Shown: positions 1 through 9,130, numbered from the stretch's first letter. The stretch is 64,000 bases of DNA from Chthoniobacteraceae bacterium (GCA_947449735.1 CANFTB010000018.1:1-64000), one strand, 5' to 3'. Notes: generated from the letters alone by a model not told the origin. Program-made: numbers and translations.

Positions 1-2
1 AC

Positions 3-305
3 TGCATTGCGAAATACGACGGCTATTTCGAAAAGGAGGGCCAGTCCCTTGGGGTTCCCGGACTGGTCTGGTTAACGGCCCGGAGAATATTCAAGATCTA
101 CGAGCGCTCTAACCGGATGACAGACTGGGCTCTGTTTCAGGACTTGTGTACATACAGGGCAATGGATCAGGCAGACCTCGACGTCGGGAGTTCGGATGCC
201 GTGCTCACTGAGTTCCTTTGCTGCTGTGTGTGGGGAGCGCACGACCTTTTGATCAATGGGGGTTCGTGGATATTTCGAACACGTGATTCAGATTCTGAGG
301 CCTAA
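3..305 (+). CDS. C-terminal fragment of an unrecognised protein entering from the left edge
   Basis: The frame is open from base 3 to a TAA at 303-305, giving about 100 residues without an initiating Met at the window edge, so the gene probably begins outside the window. An internal ATG at 117 would give only 62 residues. The readable sequence is mixed polar and hydrophobic, with a Cys-rich stretch (LCCCVWGAH), and matches no family I recognise. Coding status is an inference from the open frame reaching the edge; a chance open frame of this length is possible. Confidence 0.4.
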   Translation, partial: CIAKYDGYFEKEGQSLGVPGLVWLTARRIFKIYERSNRMTDWALFQDLCTYRAMDQADLDVGSSDAVLTEFLCCCVWGAHDLLINGGSWIFRTRDSDSEA

Positions 306-342
306 AGGTATGCAAGCAGACGCTGCGAAGAGGGAGCGGCCC

Positions 343-1557
343 TCATGCTTGTGTCCCCCACTTTGGGAACGACAGATCAGGGAGCCAGGCCGCATTAGAT
401 AGATTGCCAGCAGGTACCGCGGTGATCCCCCTTGCCAGCTCCCATGGGGCACCTTGCCCATGGCACATCACGAAAACATGCTCCAAGCCCAACACCTCCA
501 ATGCGGTTTTCATGGATGCGGTCACTTTGGGGGCCTTTGTCAGTTTAATTTCAAAACCCAGGCGCGTTGAGCCCTTGACCACGAGCAAGTCCAGATCCGC
601 CCCGGAATGAGTACCCCAGAAAAAGGCTTCTCCCCTCTGCACATCAAAGCGATGAAGAAGCTCCCTGATGATGGCCCCCTCCCACGATGCACCGCACTTG
701 GGATGCGCCAGAAGGTCCTCGTGACGGGCAATGCCAAGAAGACTGTGCAAAAGACCCGTGTCTGAAACATACACCTTCGGAGACTTGATCTCCCGTTTTC
801 CCACGTTGGCGTGCCAGGGCAGTAGCCGGAAAGCCATGAATGTTCCCTCCAGAATGTCCAGATACCGGCTCACTGTCTTGTCGCTGACCCCCAGGGAACG
901 AGCAAGCTCACTGCCGTTCCAAGTCTGTCCATGGTGATGGGCCAGCATCGTCCAAAAACGCCGCAGAGTCAGGGCAGGCAGATTGATGCCCAACTGGGGC
1001 AGGTCACGCTCAAGGTAGGTTCGGATAAACGCGTCCCTCCATTCCCGACTCACCCCCGTGCTCTTCGCCAGAAACGCTCGTGGGAAGCCCCCCTTCAACC
1101 AACGTTCGTCCATCCACTCGGGGCCGGACCCTTCAAGAGCAGGAGAAACTTCATTCCATTCCAACCCGTCCAGCTGGTGGAACACCACCCGGCCTGCCAT
1201 TGTCTCCGACGTGGCTTTGAGCAGTTCTGGGGCAGCGCTTCCAAGTAGCAGAAACTTGGCGGGGCACTCCGGGCGATCTGCAAGCACGCGGAGCAGCGGG
1301 AACAAATCGGGTCGCAACTGCACTTCATCGATCACGACCAAGCCCTTCAGTTCCCTGAGTACAAAACTGGGATCCCCAAGCCGGGCTTGATCGTCTGGAT
1401 CTTCCAGATCGAAATGATGGGCTGGCCCCTTCCACTCTTTAGCCAGCTCCTTGGAAAGGGTCGTTTTACCGACCTGGCGTGCCCCCAACATCGCCACCAC
1501 GGGGAAATGCGAGAACTTCGCCTGCAGGGTAAGGAGATGACGAGGACGCGGAATCAC
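343..1557 (-). CDS. AAA+ ATPase with C-terminal DUF4143-type domain
   Basis: A 404-residue ATPase of the family often annotated 'ATP-binding protein, DUF4143'. Walker A is GARQVGKTT at residues 25-33 and Walker B is LVVIDEVQ at about 73-80. A winged-helix-like segment (NGSELARSLGVSDKTVSRY) follows near residue 215, and the C-terminal third resembles the DUF4143 nuclease-like domain (the WGTHSGADLDLLVV stretch). The precise role of the family is unsettled; members are common in accessory regions. It lies next to a BrnTA locus and recombinase remnants, which fits a mobile or variable segment. Length is normal for the family and no frameshift was seen. Confidence 0.85.
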   Translation of the reverse strand: MIPRPRHLLTLQAKFSHFPVVAMLGARQVGKTTLSKELAKEWKGPAHHFDLEDPDDQARLGDPSFVLRELKGLVVIDEVQLRPDLFPLLRVLADRPECPAKFLLLGSAAPELLKATSETMAGRVVFHQLDGLEWNEVSPALEGSGPEWMDERWLKGGFPRAFLAKSTGVSREWRDAFIRTYLERDLPQLGINLPALTLRRFWTMLAHHHGQTWNGSELARSLGVSDKTVSRYLDILEGTFMAFRLLPWHANVGKREIKSPKVYVSDTGLLHSLLGIARHEDLLAHPKCGASWEGAIIRELLHRFDVQRGEAFFWGTHSGADLDLLVVKGSTRLGFEIKLTKAPKVTASMKTALEVLGLEHVFVMCHGQGAPWELARGITAVPAGNLSNAAWLPDLSFPKWGTQA

Positions 1558-1645
1558 ACATCCAATTTACATGAAAAATCGGATCCGTAATCCGAATTTT
1601 CACACTTTTGATTTACCGCTGTCTCCCAGGGACGGTCAGATGCTT

Positions 1646-1876
1646 TTACGCAGACCGTTCCATCTTCAGGCGCTCGGCCAGCCAGACCTTGATGATGGAC
1701 TGACGCGTAACACCCACCCTGTCGGCCTCTTTGTCCAAGTTCTCAATCATCCAGATGGGCAGGTCCACGTTGACTCGTTTCTGCTCCAAGTTGGGTCTTC
1801 TCACCGTCGAGAGATCCAGATGCGGCAACAGATCCGCTCCTGAGTCAAAGACATCATCAAGTTGCTCGGCCTTCAT
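1646..1876 (-). CDS. brnA: BrnA-like CopG-family antitoxin
   Basis: A 76-residue protein with a ribbon-helix-helix core in its C-terminal half (RVNVDLPIWMIENLDKEA, then GVTRQSIIKVWLAERL), typical of BrnA antitoxins that bind their own promoter. The ATG at 1876 lies inside the last codons of the upstream toxin frame, which ends at 1857, so the two reading frames overlap by 20 bases as in normal brnTA operons. The toxin frame is broken by an early stop, so this antitoxin may now be an orphan. The family call rests on the fold, size and adjacency to the BrnT-like frame. Confidence 0.8.
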   Translation of the reverse strand: MKAEQLDDVFDSGADLLPHLDLSTVRRPNLEQKRVNVDLPIWMIENLDKEADRVGVTRQSIIKVWLAERLKMERSA

Positions 1877-2129
1877 AGTACAATTCCTCCTCGTTGGTTC
1901 TGCTTCTGCGGGCTGAAATAATCCGGATCTTTGAAATTCTCTCTGTAAAAAATACGCTCCAGACCTTTCCCTCCATTCTGGCGATTAGGGCGAATCTGGG
2001 CTCGGTGTCGCTCTTTGCCTGAATCTGGAGGGCATGAAGGTCTTTCCAGAGTTCTTGAGCTTGGATGAAATCGATGCCGTGCTTGAGGCGGTTGGTTTCG
2101 CTCTTGGCGTGGTCAAACTAAAAATCCAT
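1857..2129 (-). pseudogene. brnT: BrnT-like toxin with an in-frame TAG at codon 4
   Basis: Reading leftward from ATG 2129 gives M-D-F-stop, then an uninterrupted frame of 86 codons that reads as a BrnT toxin: FDHAKSETNRLKHGIDF near the start, WSVFFTERISKIRIISARR and RTNEEELYYEG at the end. The TAG is at 2118-2120, where BrnT proteins normally have the residue before F/W-D-x-x-K. No alternative start lies in frame before the Met in RMEGKV, two thirds of the way in. BrnT toxins are ribonucleases of the RelE-like fold. I infer a nonsense-inactivated toxin. Readthrough, suppression or a sequencing error are alternatives. Overlap with brnA supports a genuine ancestral operon. Confidence 0.75.
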
Positions 2130-2314
2130 TTCAACCCCTTATTTATACCTTAATGGATCCACCTTGGCAACCCCAGTCTTGATCAAAATCAGCACTAGAC
2201 TCAACGCAGTCGTACTAGATCGCAGGACTTTGGATACAGCGCCAGAGAGGTTCGAGGCGAGAGGCAGGCTGAAAATCCAGCCGCACGAGAACTGTTCGGG
2301 GCCTCCTCGGTAAA

Positions 2315-2494
2315 TTACTTCGCGTTCTGGATCGAAAACACCGCCGACCTGAAGGTTTCGAGCACCAAGTGGCTGTAGCCCTGATGGATGGACTCGGTTT
2401 GGTGGGCAACCAGTATCGTGCGGACGTCATCTGCCGCTTCAGCGTTCGCGAGCATTGGGACGAAAGTTTCGAGGAGGGAGTGGAGGGTCTCAGG
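2315..2494 (-). pseudogene. Decayed tyrosine-recombinase C-terminus, second copy
   Basis: The leftward frame ending at TAA 2315-2317 reads ETLHSLLETFVPMLANAE, then HQTESIHQGYSHLVLETFRS. It aligns without gaps to the neighbouring remnant at 2553-2820 (FHSLGHTFISALANTG, then HKVYTHHEAERLRSA): HSL, TF, LAN, the H-x-x-Y-x-H block and RSA are shared. The HxRH catalytic box has become HSLLE, so the copy is dead. The alignment was made by eye and only the most conserved segment is recognisable. It could be an older duplicate of the same integrase. Confidence 0.45.
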
Positions 2495-2552
2495 AGGTCC
2501 GCCACCACAGTCGCAAAGCTTAGGTCCGGATAGTCGGAAAGGGGACGCAAGC

Positions 2553-2820
2553 TCACAGGATGCTTGGAATGGTCGTTATGGCTGAGCGCAGGCGTTCAGC
2601 CTCGTGGTGCGTGTAGACTTTGTGAACCACCCCCGTGGTCTGCCCGACAAATTCCATGCGAAGCTCTTTGCTTACACCCGTATTTGCCAGCGCAGAAATG
2701 AATGTGTGCCCCAAGGAGTGGAACGTCAGCCCGCTCAAGTTGTGGCCCGACTCTCCCTTTGCTTTGCGGATTAGTTCGCCCCGGACTCCGGCGCGCGTTG
2801 AAAGATCTAAAAATGGCGGC
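2553..2820 (-). pseudogene. Truncated tyrosine recombinase (phage-type integrase), C-terminal part only
   Basis: The frame ending at 2553 encodes the C-terminal catalytic block of a tyrosine recombinase: LTFHSLGHTFISALANTG followed by KVYTHHEAERLRSA. Intact family members have H-x-L-R-H here; this copy reads H-S-L-G-H, so the second catalytic Arg is lost. The Tyr nucleophile (VYTHHE) is still present. Upstream the frame runs into the end of the sulfatase gene without any N-terminal recombinase domain, so the gene is cut off at about 2820. The residue change and truncation show a non-functional relic, probably marking an old integration end. Confidence 0.7.
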
Positions 2821-2823
2821 CTA

Positions 2824-4746
2824 TCACTCCAACGGCTGGTCCGAGAGATCAACATCATCGATCCATACGCGGCCCGCGCCGTCAGCAGCGCGCATAAACA
2901 CGATATCCACTGAGGCCGCGTTCGCGGGGGCGTCGGCGACCAGATGCTGAGCCTCGAACCGGTCATTGCTGCCGATCGCAGCAGCACTCTTTTGCTCGAT
3001 AAACCTGCCGCTCACATCGAAGAACCGGAGATGAGCGGTGATGTTACCGGCGTCAGTGTGATGCCACATCCATCGCAAACGATAACGGCTCCGAGGCGTC
3101 GCTATCCCAGCCATGCTGCGCCACTGGCTGATCTGCTGTTTGCCGGCAGGGTTCTCGGCGATGTATAGAGAATGGCCACCGCTGGAGCATTTTTCGGTCG
3201 ACCACTGCACACCGCCCTCGCTGCGATACCAAGCGGCTGGCCAGATGCCTCCGGGCTGCGCTTCCTCCATATTGCCGTTGGATAACAAATTTCCGAACAA
3301 AGGCCGTCCATCAGGACGTAAAGGACGGATCTGGTTCCAGCGCGGCGGGCTCATTTCACGCTCCCAAGTCTCCAAGTCGCGGTTTAGTTCTGCCAGAAAG
3401 TCCGGTCGATCTGCTGCAAGGTCTTTCGACTCCGTCAAATCCGCCGTCAGATCGAAAAGCTGATCCTTCCCATTGCGCTCTTTGACGAGCTTCATCCGGC
3501 CTTTTCGTACTGCCTTGAACGTGTGATACCGCCAGAAGAGGGTTTGGTGTACTGCGCCAGTCTTCGCGCCGCTCAGGAACGGCGTGAGATCCATCCCGTC
3601 TGTTTTCTCGGCAGGCGGTGCGCCTGCGGCGGCCAGTAGGGTCGGCACGATGTCCAGCGATGACGCCGGTTCGTCGAAAGTAATTCCTCCCGTTATTTTT
3701 GCGGGCCACTCGACGAGGTATGGCACGCGGATGCCGCCCTCCCAACACTCGCCCTTATAGCCTCGCAGCGGTGTGTTGAGGGAATAGTTCGCGCAGGTCG
3801 GATCGACGGAGGTGTGATTGCCTCCGGGGCTCCCGCCGTTGTCGGACAGAAATATCAGCAGCGTGTTTTCGGCAAGGCCCCGCTCTCTCAGATGTTCGCG
3901 CAGTTTGCCGATGTCTTCATCCATTGCAGCCATCATCGATGCGACGGCCCGGCGGACCGGATTCTCGATATGCCGCAGCTTATCCTCCCAGCGCGGACAG
4001 GGCGTGATCGGCGTATGAACAGCGTTGTATGCGAGGTAAAGGAAGAAGGGCTGTTGCGGCTTTTCATCGACAAATCGCAGCGCCTCGCGGGTAAAGGCAT
4101 CTGTGAGGTATTCCTCTTCCGCGACAACCTCGCGTCCGCGAAGTATCGGCGCCTTGCCGGCCTCTTTGAAATGGACGGTTTTGAAGGGCGGGGTGGGTTT
4201 AAAATAGAAATTCCCGGGGTCATCATCGGAGAGATAGGCGCGGCCGCCTTCAAGGAAGCCAAAGAACTCGTCAAAGCCGCGTTGCTGGGGATGAAAGTTC
4301 TCATGCGCACCGAGATGCCATTTTCCGATGCAGGCCGTGCGGTAGCCCGTTGCTCGCAGCCGGTCGGCGATCGTTTTTTCCTCAACGGGCAATCCCATCA
4401 GCTCTGCGTGTTCAATCTCCCAGCTCTGGCCGATGTTGTTCTCATGCCCGAAGCGGTGTTGGTATTTGCCCGTCAGCAGTGCGGCGCGTGTCGGGCTGCA
4501 CACCGGACAGGTGACATAACCGGAGGTGAACCTTGCGCCTGCCTTGGCCATTGCGTCGAGGTTCGGCGTCGGGGCATCCTTGCCGCCGTAGCAGCCGAGT
4601 TCACCGTAACCAAGGTCGTCGGCGAGAATGACGATGATGTTGGGTTTGGCCTTGGTCTGGGATGCTTCAACGCCGGATATCGAGGCAAGCAGGACGGCGA
4701 GGATGGCCCGTAAGAAGGCTGAGGTCGGAGCGCTAAAGAGGTTCAT
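2824..4746 (-). CDS. Secreted sulfatase with C-terminal carbohydrate-binding-like domain
   Basis: A 640-residue type I sulfatase. The start at 4746 gives a signal peptide (MNLFSAPTSAFLRAILAVLL) followed directly by the family opening KPNIIVILADDLGYGELG with metal-binding Asp residues near 43-44. The formylglycine motif is CSPTR with Cys near residue 83, so an anaerobic or FGE-type maturase is needed elsewhere. After the alpha/beta sulfatase domain (to about residue 490) comes about 150 residues with beta-sandwich character (SNGNMEEAQPGG to VWIDDVDL), similar to CBM4/9-type modules. The start at 4746 follows the upstream gene by 25 bases, so the two form an operon. The substrate is probably a sulfated polysaccharide, not determinable here. 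Confidence 0.9.
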   Translation of the reverse strand: MNLFSAPTSAFLRAILAVLLASISGVEASQTKAKPNIIVILADDLGYGELGCYGGKDAPTPNLDAMAKAGARFTSGYVTCPVCSPTRAALLTGKYQHRFGHENNIGQSWEIEHAELMGLPVEEKTIADRLRATGYRTACIGKWHLGAHENFHPQQRGFDEFFGFLEGGRAYLSDDDPGNFYFKPTPPFKTVHFKEAGKAPILRGREVVAEEEYLTDAFTREALRFVDEKPQQPFFLYLAYNAVHTPITPCPRWEDKLRHIENPVRRAVASMMAAMDEDIGKLREHLRERGLAENTLLIFLSDNGGSPGGNHTSVDPTCANYSLNTPLRGYKGECWEGGIRVPYLVEWPAKITGGITFDEPASSLDIVPTLLAAAGAPPAEKTDGMDLTPFLSGAKTGAVHQTLFWRYHTFKAVRKGRMKLVKERNGKDQLFDLTADLTESKDLAADRPDFLAELNRDLETWEREMSPPRWNQIRPLRPDGRPLFGNLLSNGNMEEAQPGGIWPAAWYRSEGGVQWSTEKCSSGGHSLYIAENPAGKQQISQWRSMAGIATPRSRYRLRWMWHHTDAGNITAHLRFFDVSGRFIEQKSAAAIGSNDRFEAQHLVADAPANAASVDIVFMRAADGAGRVWIDDVDLSDQPLE

Positions 4747-4771
4747 ACTTGGGGGGTGCGGCGTACTTGGA

Positions 4772-7243
4772 TCAAGGTGTCTTTTTTGGCGACTGATGCG
4801 GGGGCGCCTGGCCCGAAGGAGGAAGTGTGGCGTTTGCTTCCTTGTAAAGGGTTGCAAGCTGGGTGGGCGTGACAAAGACGATATCCGAGCCCGCGTTCTT
4901 AACGATCTCATCCACGTCCTTCGGGTGGAACGTCCAACAGTGCACGAACCCATTCACAAATGCAGGGCGCTGCGTACCCGCTTGTTCGCGAATCTCCCCC
5001 ATAAATCCGCTTCCAAAGTTGCGCCAGGTTGTGACTGCACGAAAGACAGGCATCCCGTCTGGCAATTTGTAAGTGAGATTCGCGTAGCCGCTGTGCCCTG
5101 AATAACAACCCATGTCCGCAAAGAGACTGTGACAAAACGGAAGCGCCTTCGCGTACTCCGATAAAAAGGCATCCTCACCGTGGACTGTTCGAACGGTTCG
5201 CAGCCCGAGCGGCGGGAGTAATTTCGCCGTCCATTTCAGGAACCCTGCAAGGACTTCGGATTTGTTGGTGTAGGCCTCGCCCCAGTGATCGGGCTGCATG
5301 TAACTCGCGCCACTCACGTCGGCAATAAATTCGGTCGTTGGCGTCGCGCGTTCATAGTACCACTCGGCAATGGCAGGCTGCAGTTCCCGAATCGCCGGCC
5401 CTATCCCGAATGCCAGTGGGTATTTACCGTGGTTCGGACTCTCGAAATACTGCCGGAAAAACAGGTGCCACGCGTTTTGGTTGTCGCCGTCGGACATCGC
5501 CAGTGCCACGTAGATTTTGTCCTTCTCAAGAACCGGAGCGGGCGGCTGCTCCGGTTGCCTTAACTGCGCAACGCGCACGCCGCTCATGACGCCCGCATTG
5601 AGCATGTGGTCCGAACAGACGAGCCCCTTTCCATACCGGCTCGCCAACGCCACTCCCGGCGGCTCTCCAATGCCGACTCCCTCACCGGCGGCCGGAAAAC
5701 CAAAGATGGGTATGTTCACGGGCATCTGCGAGAACACGTTTGCGACCGCTCGTTTTTCCGCACCGCGATCAGCTCCCGGATTGACCTCGTCTTCCTGACC
5801 GCAGATCCAGACCATCGGCGCCTTCCACTGATAGGCGTACGCAAACTTTCCATTTTTTAGACGCTCAGGGTGCATGTAGTCGCACACATGCTGGTTCAGG
5901 CGATCCTTGTACGTTGCCCAAACCCACTCCAAGCCCTCGGCGTACGTCTTGAAACGGCCGCGCAAATCCATTTTAACGACCAACCCAAGCGACTTCGCCA
6001 GCTCCGGCGACGCCACAATCCAGTCCTCGCAGGCAGCCACATTAACCGCCAGCAAGTCCCCGCGGTAAAGGTCAGGATCCGCAATGACGGCTCCTTTCAC
6101 CTCGTCCTTGTATTTCGCAAACAGCGTCTTCCAGTTTGTTTCCTCGCGAAACCCGTCGATGTGCCCCTGCTTTTGATGCCATTCCAACCAAAAGCGGTCG
6201 GCTGCCGTATGCAGCAGCCAGATCTGCGGTTCTGTGCGACATGTCAACCCCTGGAGGCACGTCAATGCCACCCGCTCCTCGAGGCTCAGCTTGTTCAACG
6301 CGACGGCGGTAAGCTGGCGGGCGGGAGGATTCGATTTCGGCAAGAAGGATTCGCCCCAGGGTCTCGGTAGCTCTTGGGCCAGCAGACCATTGGGAAGCTG
6401 TCCCGGGAGCTTCATTTGGCCTAACCGGGCAAGTTTGGTGCTGAAGTCGTCCGCCGATATCTGCTGCTTCTCGCGCAAACACCAGAGGACTCCACGAACC
6501 AGGAGCTGGTTTGCCATGAACACGTCGGTTTCATCCGAGCCGCCGATCATGTGTCCGAGCCACACGTCACATGCACCGGAAAACGTCGGGCAACGATGCC
6601 TGATCAGCGCCGCGCTTGGCTGGGGCTTTTGTTCCGGGCCCACGCTGGTGAGAAGCGGCACCACCTCGTCGAGAGGATCCAAGGTCTCGACATCCAGCCA
6701 TTGGGTCCGGCCGTCTTTCCCTGAAAACCATTCCTTCGGAATGGCAAGGGGACTTTCCGGCACCTGCAGTGTCCACGTTTGCCCCGCTGGCGCCGACTTA
6801 AAGCCGCCTGTGGCGATCCCGTCTTGTTGATGGCGGAAATAACTCCGGTGCCCCAAGTCGCGCCATTTGCCGTCCACTCGCTCGCAGGGGTGGGTGAAGG
6901 GCACTCCAGTTAAAACAAAACTGCCCCCCGCGCGGTGGAATGCCTGAAGATTTGCAAACGCTGGCTCTGGAAAAGAGTTTCCGGTCGCAAGCACCAACAC
7001 CGAAGAATCAGCCTCCTCCAGAAAGGAAGGACTTTCCAGTGTTGCCGCATCGACAGCCCGTGCGTCGACGCCCGATTCCTGCAGTTTCGCCACGATCTTT
7101 TGCGCAGAGATGGCTACAGCTCCCCCCGTCCGAGGGAAATGACGCTCTCCGAATACAGAAACATGTCCCTTGCCTGCAGCCGCTACCGTTGAGAGCAGGA
7201 GAGGCGTTGCTAAAAACAAGAGTGCGCGGAGGGTAGGGACCAT
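4772..7243 (-). CDS. GxGYxYP-like secreted protein, putative glycoside hydrolase
   Basis: An 823-residue protein with an N-terminal signal peptide (about residues 1-23). The C-terminal half carries YVALAMSDGDNQNAWHLFF and, later, SGASYMQPDHW, which I match to the DGDN and GxGYxYP motifs of the GxGYxYP family of putative glycoside hydrolases. The second motif is divergent here (GASYMQP). The N-terminal 250 residues look like a Rossmann-like or glutamine-amidotransferase-like region (VLATGNSFP, GGSFVLTGVPF). It is the first gene of an operon with the sulfatase, which fits a joint role in polysaccharide breakdown. The family assignment is moderate; the gene itself is certain. Confidence 0.7.
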   Translation of the reverse strand: MVPTLRALLFLATPLLLSTVAAAGKGHVSVFGERHFPRTGGAVAISAQKIVAKLQESGVDARAVDAATLESPSFLEEADSSVLVLATGNSFPEPAFANLQAFHRAGGSFVLTGVPFTHPCERVDGKWRDLGHRSYFRHQQDGIATGGFKSAPAGQTWTLQVPESPLAIPKEWFSGKDGRTQWLDVETLDPLDEVVPLLTSVGPEQKPQPSAALIRHRCPTFSGACDVWLGHMIGGSDETDVFMANQLLVRGVLWCLREKQQISADDFSTKLARLGQMKLPGQLPNGLLAQELPRPWGESFLPKSNPPARQLTAVALNKLSLEERVALTCLQGLTCRTEPQIWLLHTAADRFWLEWHQKQGHIDGFREETNWKTLFAKYKDEVKGAVIADPDLYRGDLLAVNVAACEDWIVASPELAKSLGLVVKMDLRGRFKTYAEGLEWVWATYKDRLNQHVCDYMHPERLKNGKFAYAYQWKAPMVWICGQEDEVNPGADRGAEKRAVANVFSQMPVNIPIFGFPAAGEGVGIGEPPGVALASRYGKGLVCSDHMLNAGVMSGVRVAQLRQPEQPPAPVLEKDKIYVALAMSDGDNQNAWHLFFRQYFESPNHGKYPLAFGIGPAIRELQPAIAEWYYERATPTTEFIADVSGASYMQPDHWGEAYTNKSEVLAGFLKWTAKLLPPLGLRTVRTVHGEDAFLSEYAKALPFCHSLFADMGCYSGHSGYANLTYKLPDGMPVFRAVTTWRNFGSGFMGEIREQAGTQRPAFVNGFVHCWTFHPKDVDEIVKNAGSDIVFVTPTQLATLYKEANATLPPSGQAPPHQSPKKTP

Positions 7244-7274
7244 CTCTCGAACCTAACAGAAGCACCCTGCCGCG

Positions 7275-7300
7275 TCTTGTCGGGCGTTTGAGCGACAAGA
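7275..7300. promoter_or_regulatory. Perfect inverted repeat between divergent genes
   Basis: TCTTGTCG at 7275-7282 is matched by CGACAAGA at 7293-7300 with a 10-base spacer. It sits in the 150-base gap between the leftward GxGYxYP/sulfatase operon and the rightward histidine kinase, a typical place for an operator. No T-run follows on either strand, so an operator is more likely than a terminator. No regulator is assigned. Confidence 0.35.
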
Positions 7301-7393
7301 CAGCGGCGCACAAAAGCAGGTTAATCTGTTTAAGACCTGCGAGAGCAGATACGCCTCTGGAGTTGTCGCCAGATTAACCCGCCCCATCAGGAC

Positions 7394-9130
7394 ATGCCTT
7401 CGCTTTTCTTCCCTCAGCTCCGAAGCGCCTGCGTGTCGCTGCTTTTACTGGTCGCAGGTCGGAGCGCATCGGCTCGGTCTCCCCAGGACGTGAACACCAA
7501 GCCGCTCGGGGTTGATCTCGTGTCCCTTGAAGTGAATGACACCCCTCTTGCTGCGAACGCCTGGAGTGCAGCAACACGGCCCAGCGCCGGGCCCCTGAGC
7601 TTCTCCTCTGTGCGTTCGATGCGTGTTCATTTCAAAGAATTCTCTCCCGAAAACGGCTCGTCCCCGAAACTCCAATACTTCCTTTCAGGCTATGACACCC
7701 AATGGCACGCCCTCAGAGCCCACGCCCAACTCACGGTTCGTTTTTTAGACAAAGACGGAGCCATCATCGGTACCGAGGATCTAAACGCGAACGGGGACAG
7801 CGCGGGGTGGATGGGAACGATTGCCAACTCAGAGTTTTCAGCGCGCTCAGCCACACTCAGCGCACCCCCGCGATGCAACCGGATTCAACTCCTGATCATT
7901 TCAAGTGTGCCTCAAATGATCGGCCAGTACGCGCTTCGCGACATCACGCTCTCGATCGCACACTCGGAAGGGCGCGGGAGGTCGACGGCCGTACTATCGA
8001 CCGACGAGGGGGTGGAGATGAACAATGCGCTTGGCGGTCCCCTTCAATGGGCAAGAAGCGGCACCCGCGCCCAGCTAGCCCAGGTGGTAACACTGCCCGA
8101 TGGAAAGCACGCGCTTGCACTCTTGGATAACGCGTCGACAACGTTTGGCGCATGGATTCTAAAACCGCCGCATTGTCCGGAAGTGCGTGAAGGCGAAGAA
8201 ATCGTTCTCAACTGGAGAGAATGCTTCAGTTTGGGCCGTGGCGGAGACGGGTTGGCTTTCTATGAAAACCTTCCTCCGGGAAACTACAATCTGCTGGTCG
8301 CGGGACAAACCATGGAAGGCCGCAGCATCGCAGAAAGCAGCGTTCTTGCGTTCAGTATTCCCCCGCCATTTTGGGAGCGCCCCCTGTTTTGGATCGTTGC
8401 AGGAGTCGCCTCCACCGGGTGCGCCTTCGGCCTCACAAAGTTCACCGCGAGACGTCGGATGGAACGCCATTTTGCTGAGCTCGAGCGCCAGCATCTTGTG
8501 GAAAGAGAACGCTCTCGAATTGCGCGTGACATCCACGACGAACTGGGGGCCAGCCTTGCCGCTATCGCGTTGATCAGCACCCGCGCCCTGGAAAACCTCT
8601 CGGTCCATCCTGAGACCGCCGAACCATTAAATGAGATCTCAAAGCGCGCCAAACAAACTGCCCGTCAACTCGCCGAAATCGTCTGGGCCGTGAACCCTGC
8701 CCGCGATTCCGTGGAGAATCTCGTCGATTTTGTCTGCCAGTTTGCACAAGAACATCTCGAACTCGCAAACATCCGGTTTCGCGCTCAAATCCCCAGCGAA
8801 CTTCCCGAGCTCGCGCTTTCCTCCAACGCAAGGCACGAGGCTTTTCTTGCGGCAAAAGAACTCGTGCACAACGCCGTACGGCACGGCAAACCAACGCTGG
8901 TTGTGTTAATAATCCAGTGTTCTCCCGGATGGCTATCCGTCGAGATCGAAGACAATGGCTGCGGTTTTATCCCTGTCCCAGACAACATGCACGGCGGACT
9001 CGCCAACGTCGCTGAACGCATGAAAAAAGTGGGTGGCGAGTTTGGGGCACACTCCGTTCCATGTCAGGGAACTCGGATGCAACTGCGGATCCCCCTTAGC
9101 ACTGCCCATGGTTCAAAACAGCATGTCTGA
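7394..9130 (+). CDS. Membrane sensor histidine kinase (NarX/LytS-like, HisKA_3)
   Basis: A 578-residue kinase. Residues 1-28 look like a signal peptide, followed by an extracytoplasmic sensor region and one membrane helix near residues 329-350 (FWIVAGVASTGCAFGLTKF). The H-box ERSRIARDIHDELGASLAAI places the phosphorylated His near residue 381, as in the HisKA_3 class. The ATPase domain has ELVHNAVRHGK, EDNGCGF and GGLANVAERMKKVGG. The stop TGA overlaps the ATG of a response-regulator frame that is cut short after 36 codons. A decayed second copy of this gene's 3' end lies at 20186-20356 next to an intact response regulator, so the natural partner is probably encoded 11 kb away. Confidence 0.9.
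   Translation: MPSLFFPQLRSACVSLLLLVAGRSASARSPQDVNTKPLGVDLVSLEVNDTPLAANAWSAATRPSAGPLSFSSVRSMRVHFKEFSPENGSSPKLQYFLSGYDTQWHALRAHAQLTVRFLDKDGAIIGTEDLNANGDSAGWMGTIANSEFSARSATLSAPPRCNRIQLLIISSVPQMIGQYALRDITLSIAHSEGRGRSTAVLSTDEGVEMNNALGGPLQWARSGTRAQLAQVVTLPDGKHALALLDNASTTFGAWILKPPHCPEVREGEEIVLNWRECFSLGRGGDGLAFYENLPPGNYNLLVAGQTMEGRSIAESSVLAFSIPPPFWERPLFWIVAGVASTGCAFGLTKFTARRRMERHFAELERQHLVERERSRIARDIHDELGASLAAIALISTRALENLSVHPETAEPLNEISKRAKQTARQLAEIVWAVNPARDSVENLVDFVCQFAQEHLELANIRFRAQIPSELPELALSSNARHEAFLAAKELVHNAVRHGKPTLVVLIIQCSPGWLSVEIEDNGCGFIPVPDNMHGGLANVAERMKKVGGEFGAHSVPCQGTRMQLRIPLSTAHGSKQHV

Noticed and set aside
2215-2556. A 113-residue Arg/Ser-rich open frame on the minus strand
   Set aside because: The neighbouring frame reads as a recombinase remnant over the same bases; this one is only its shifted version.
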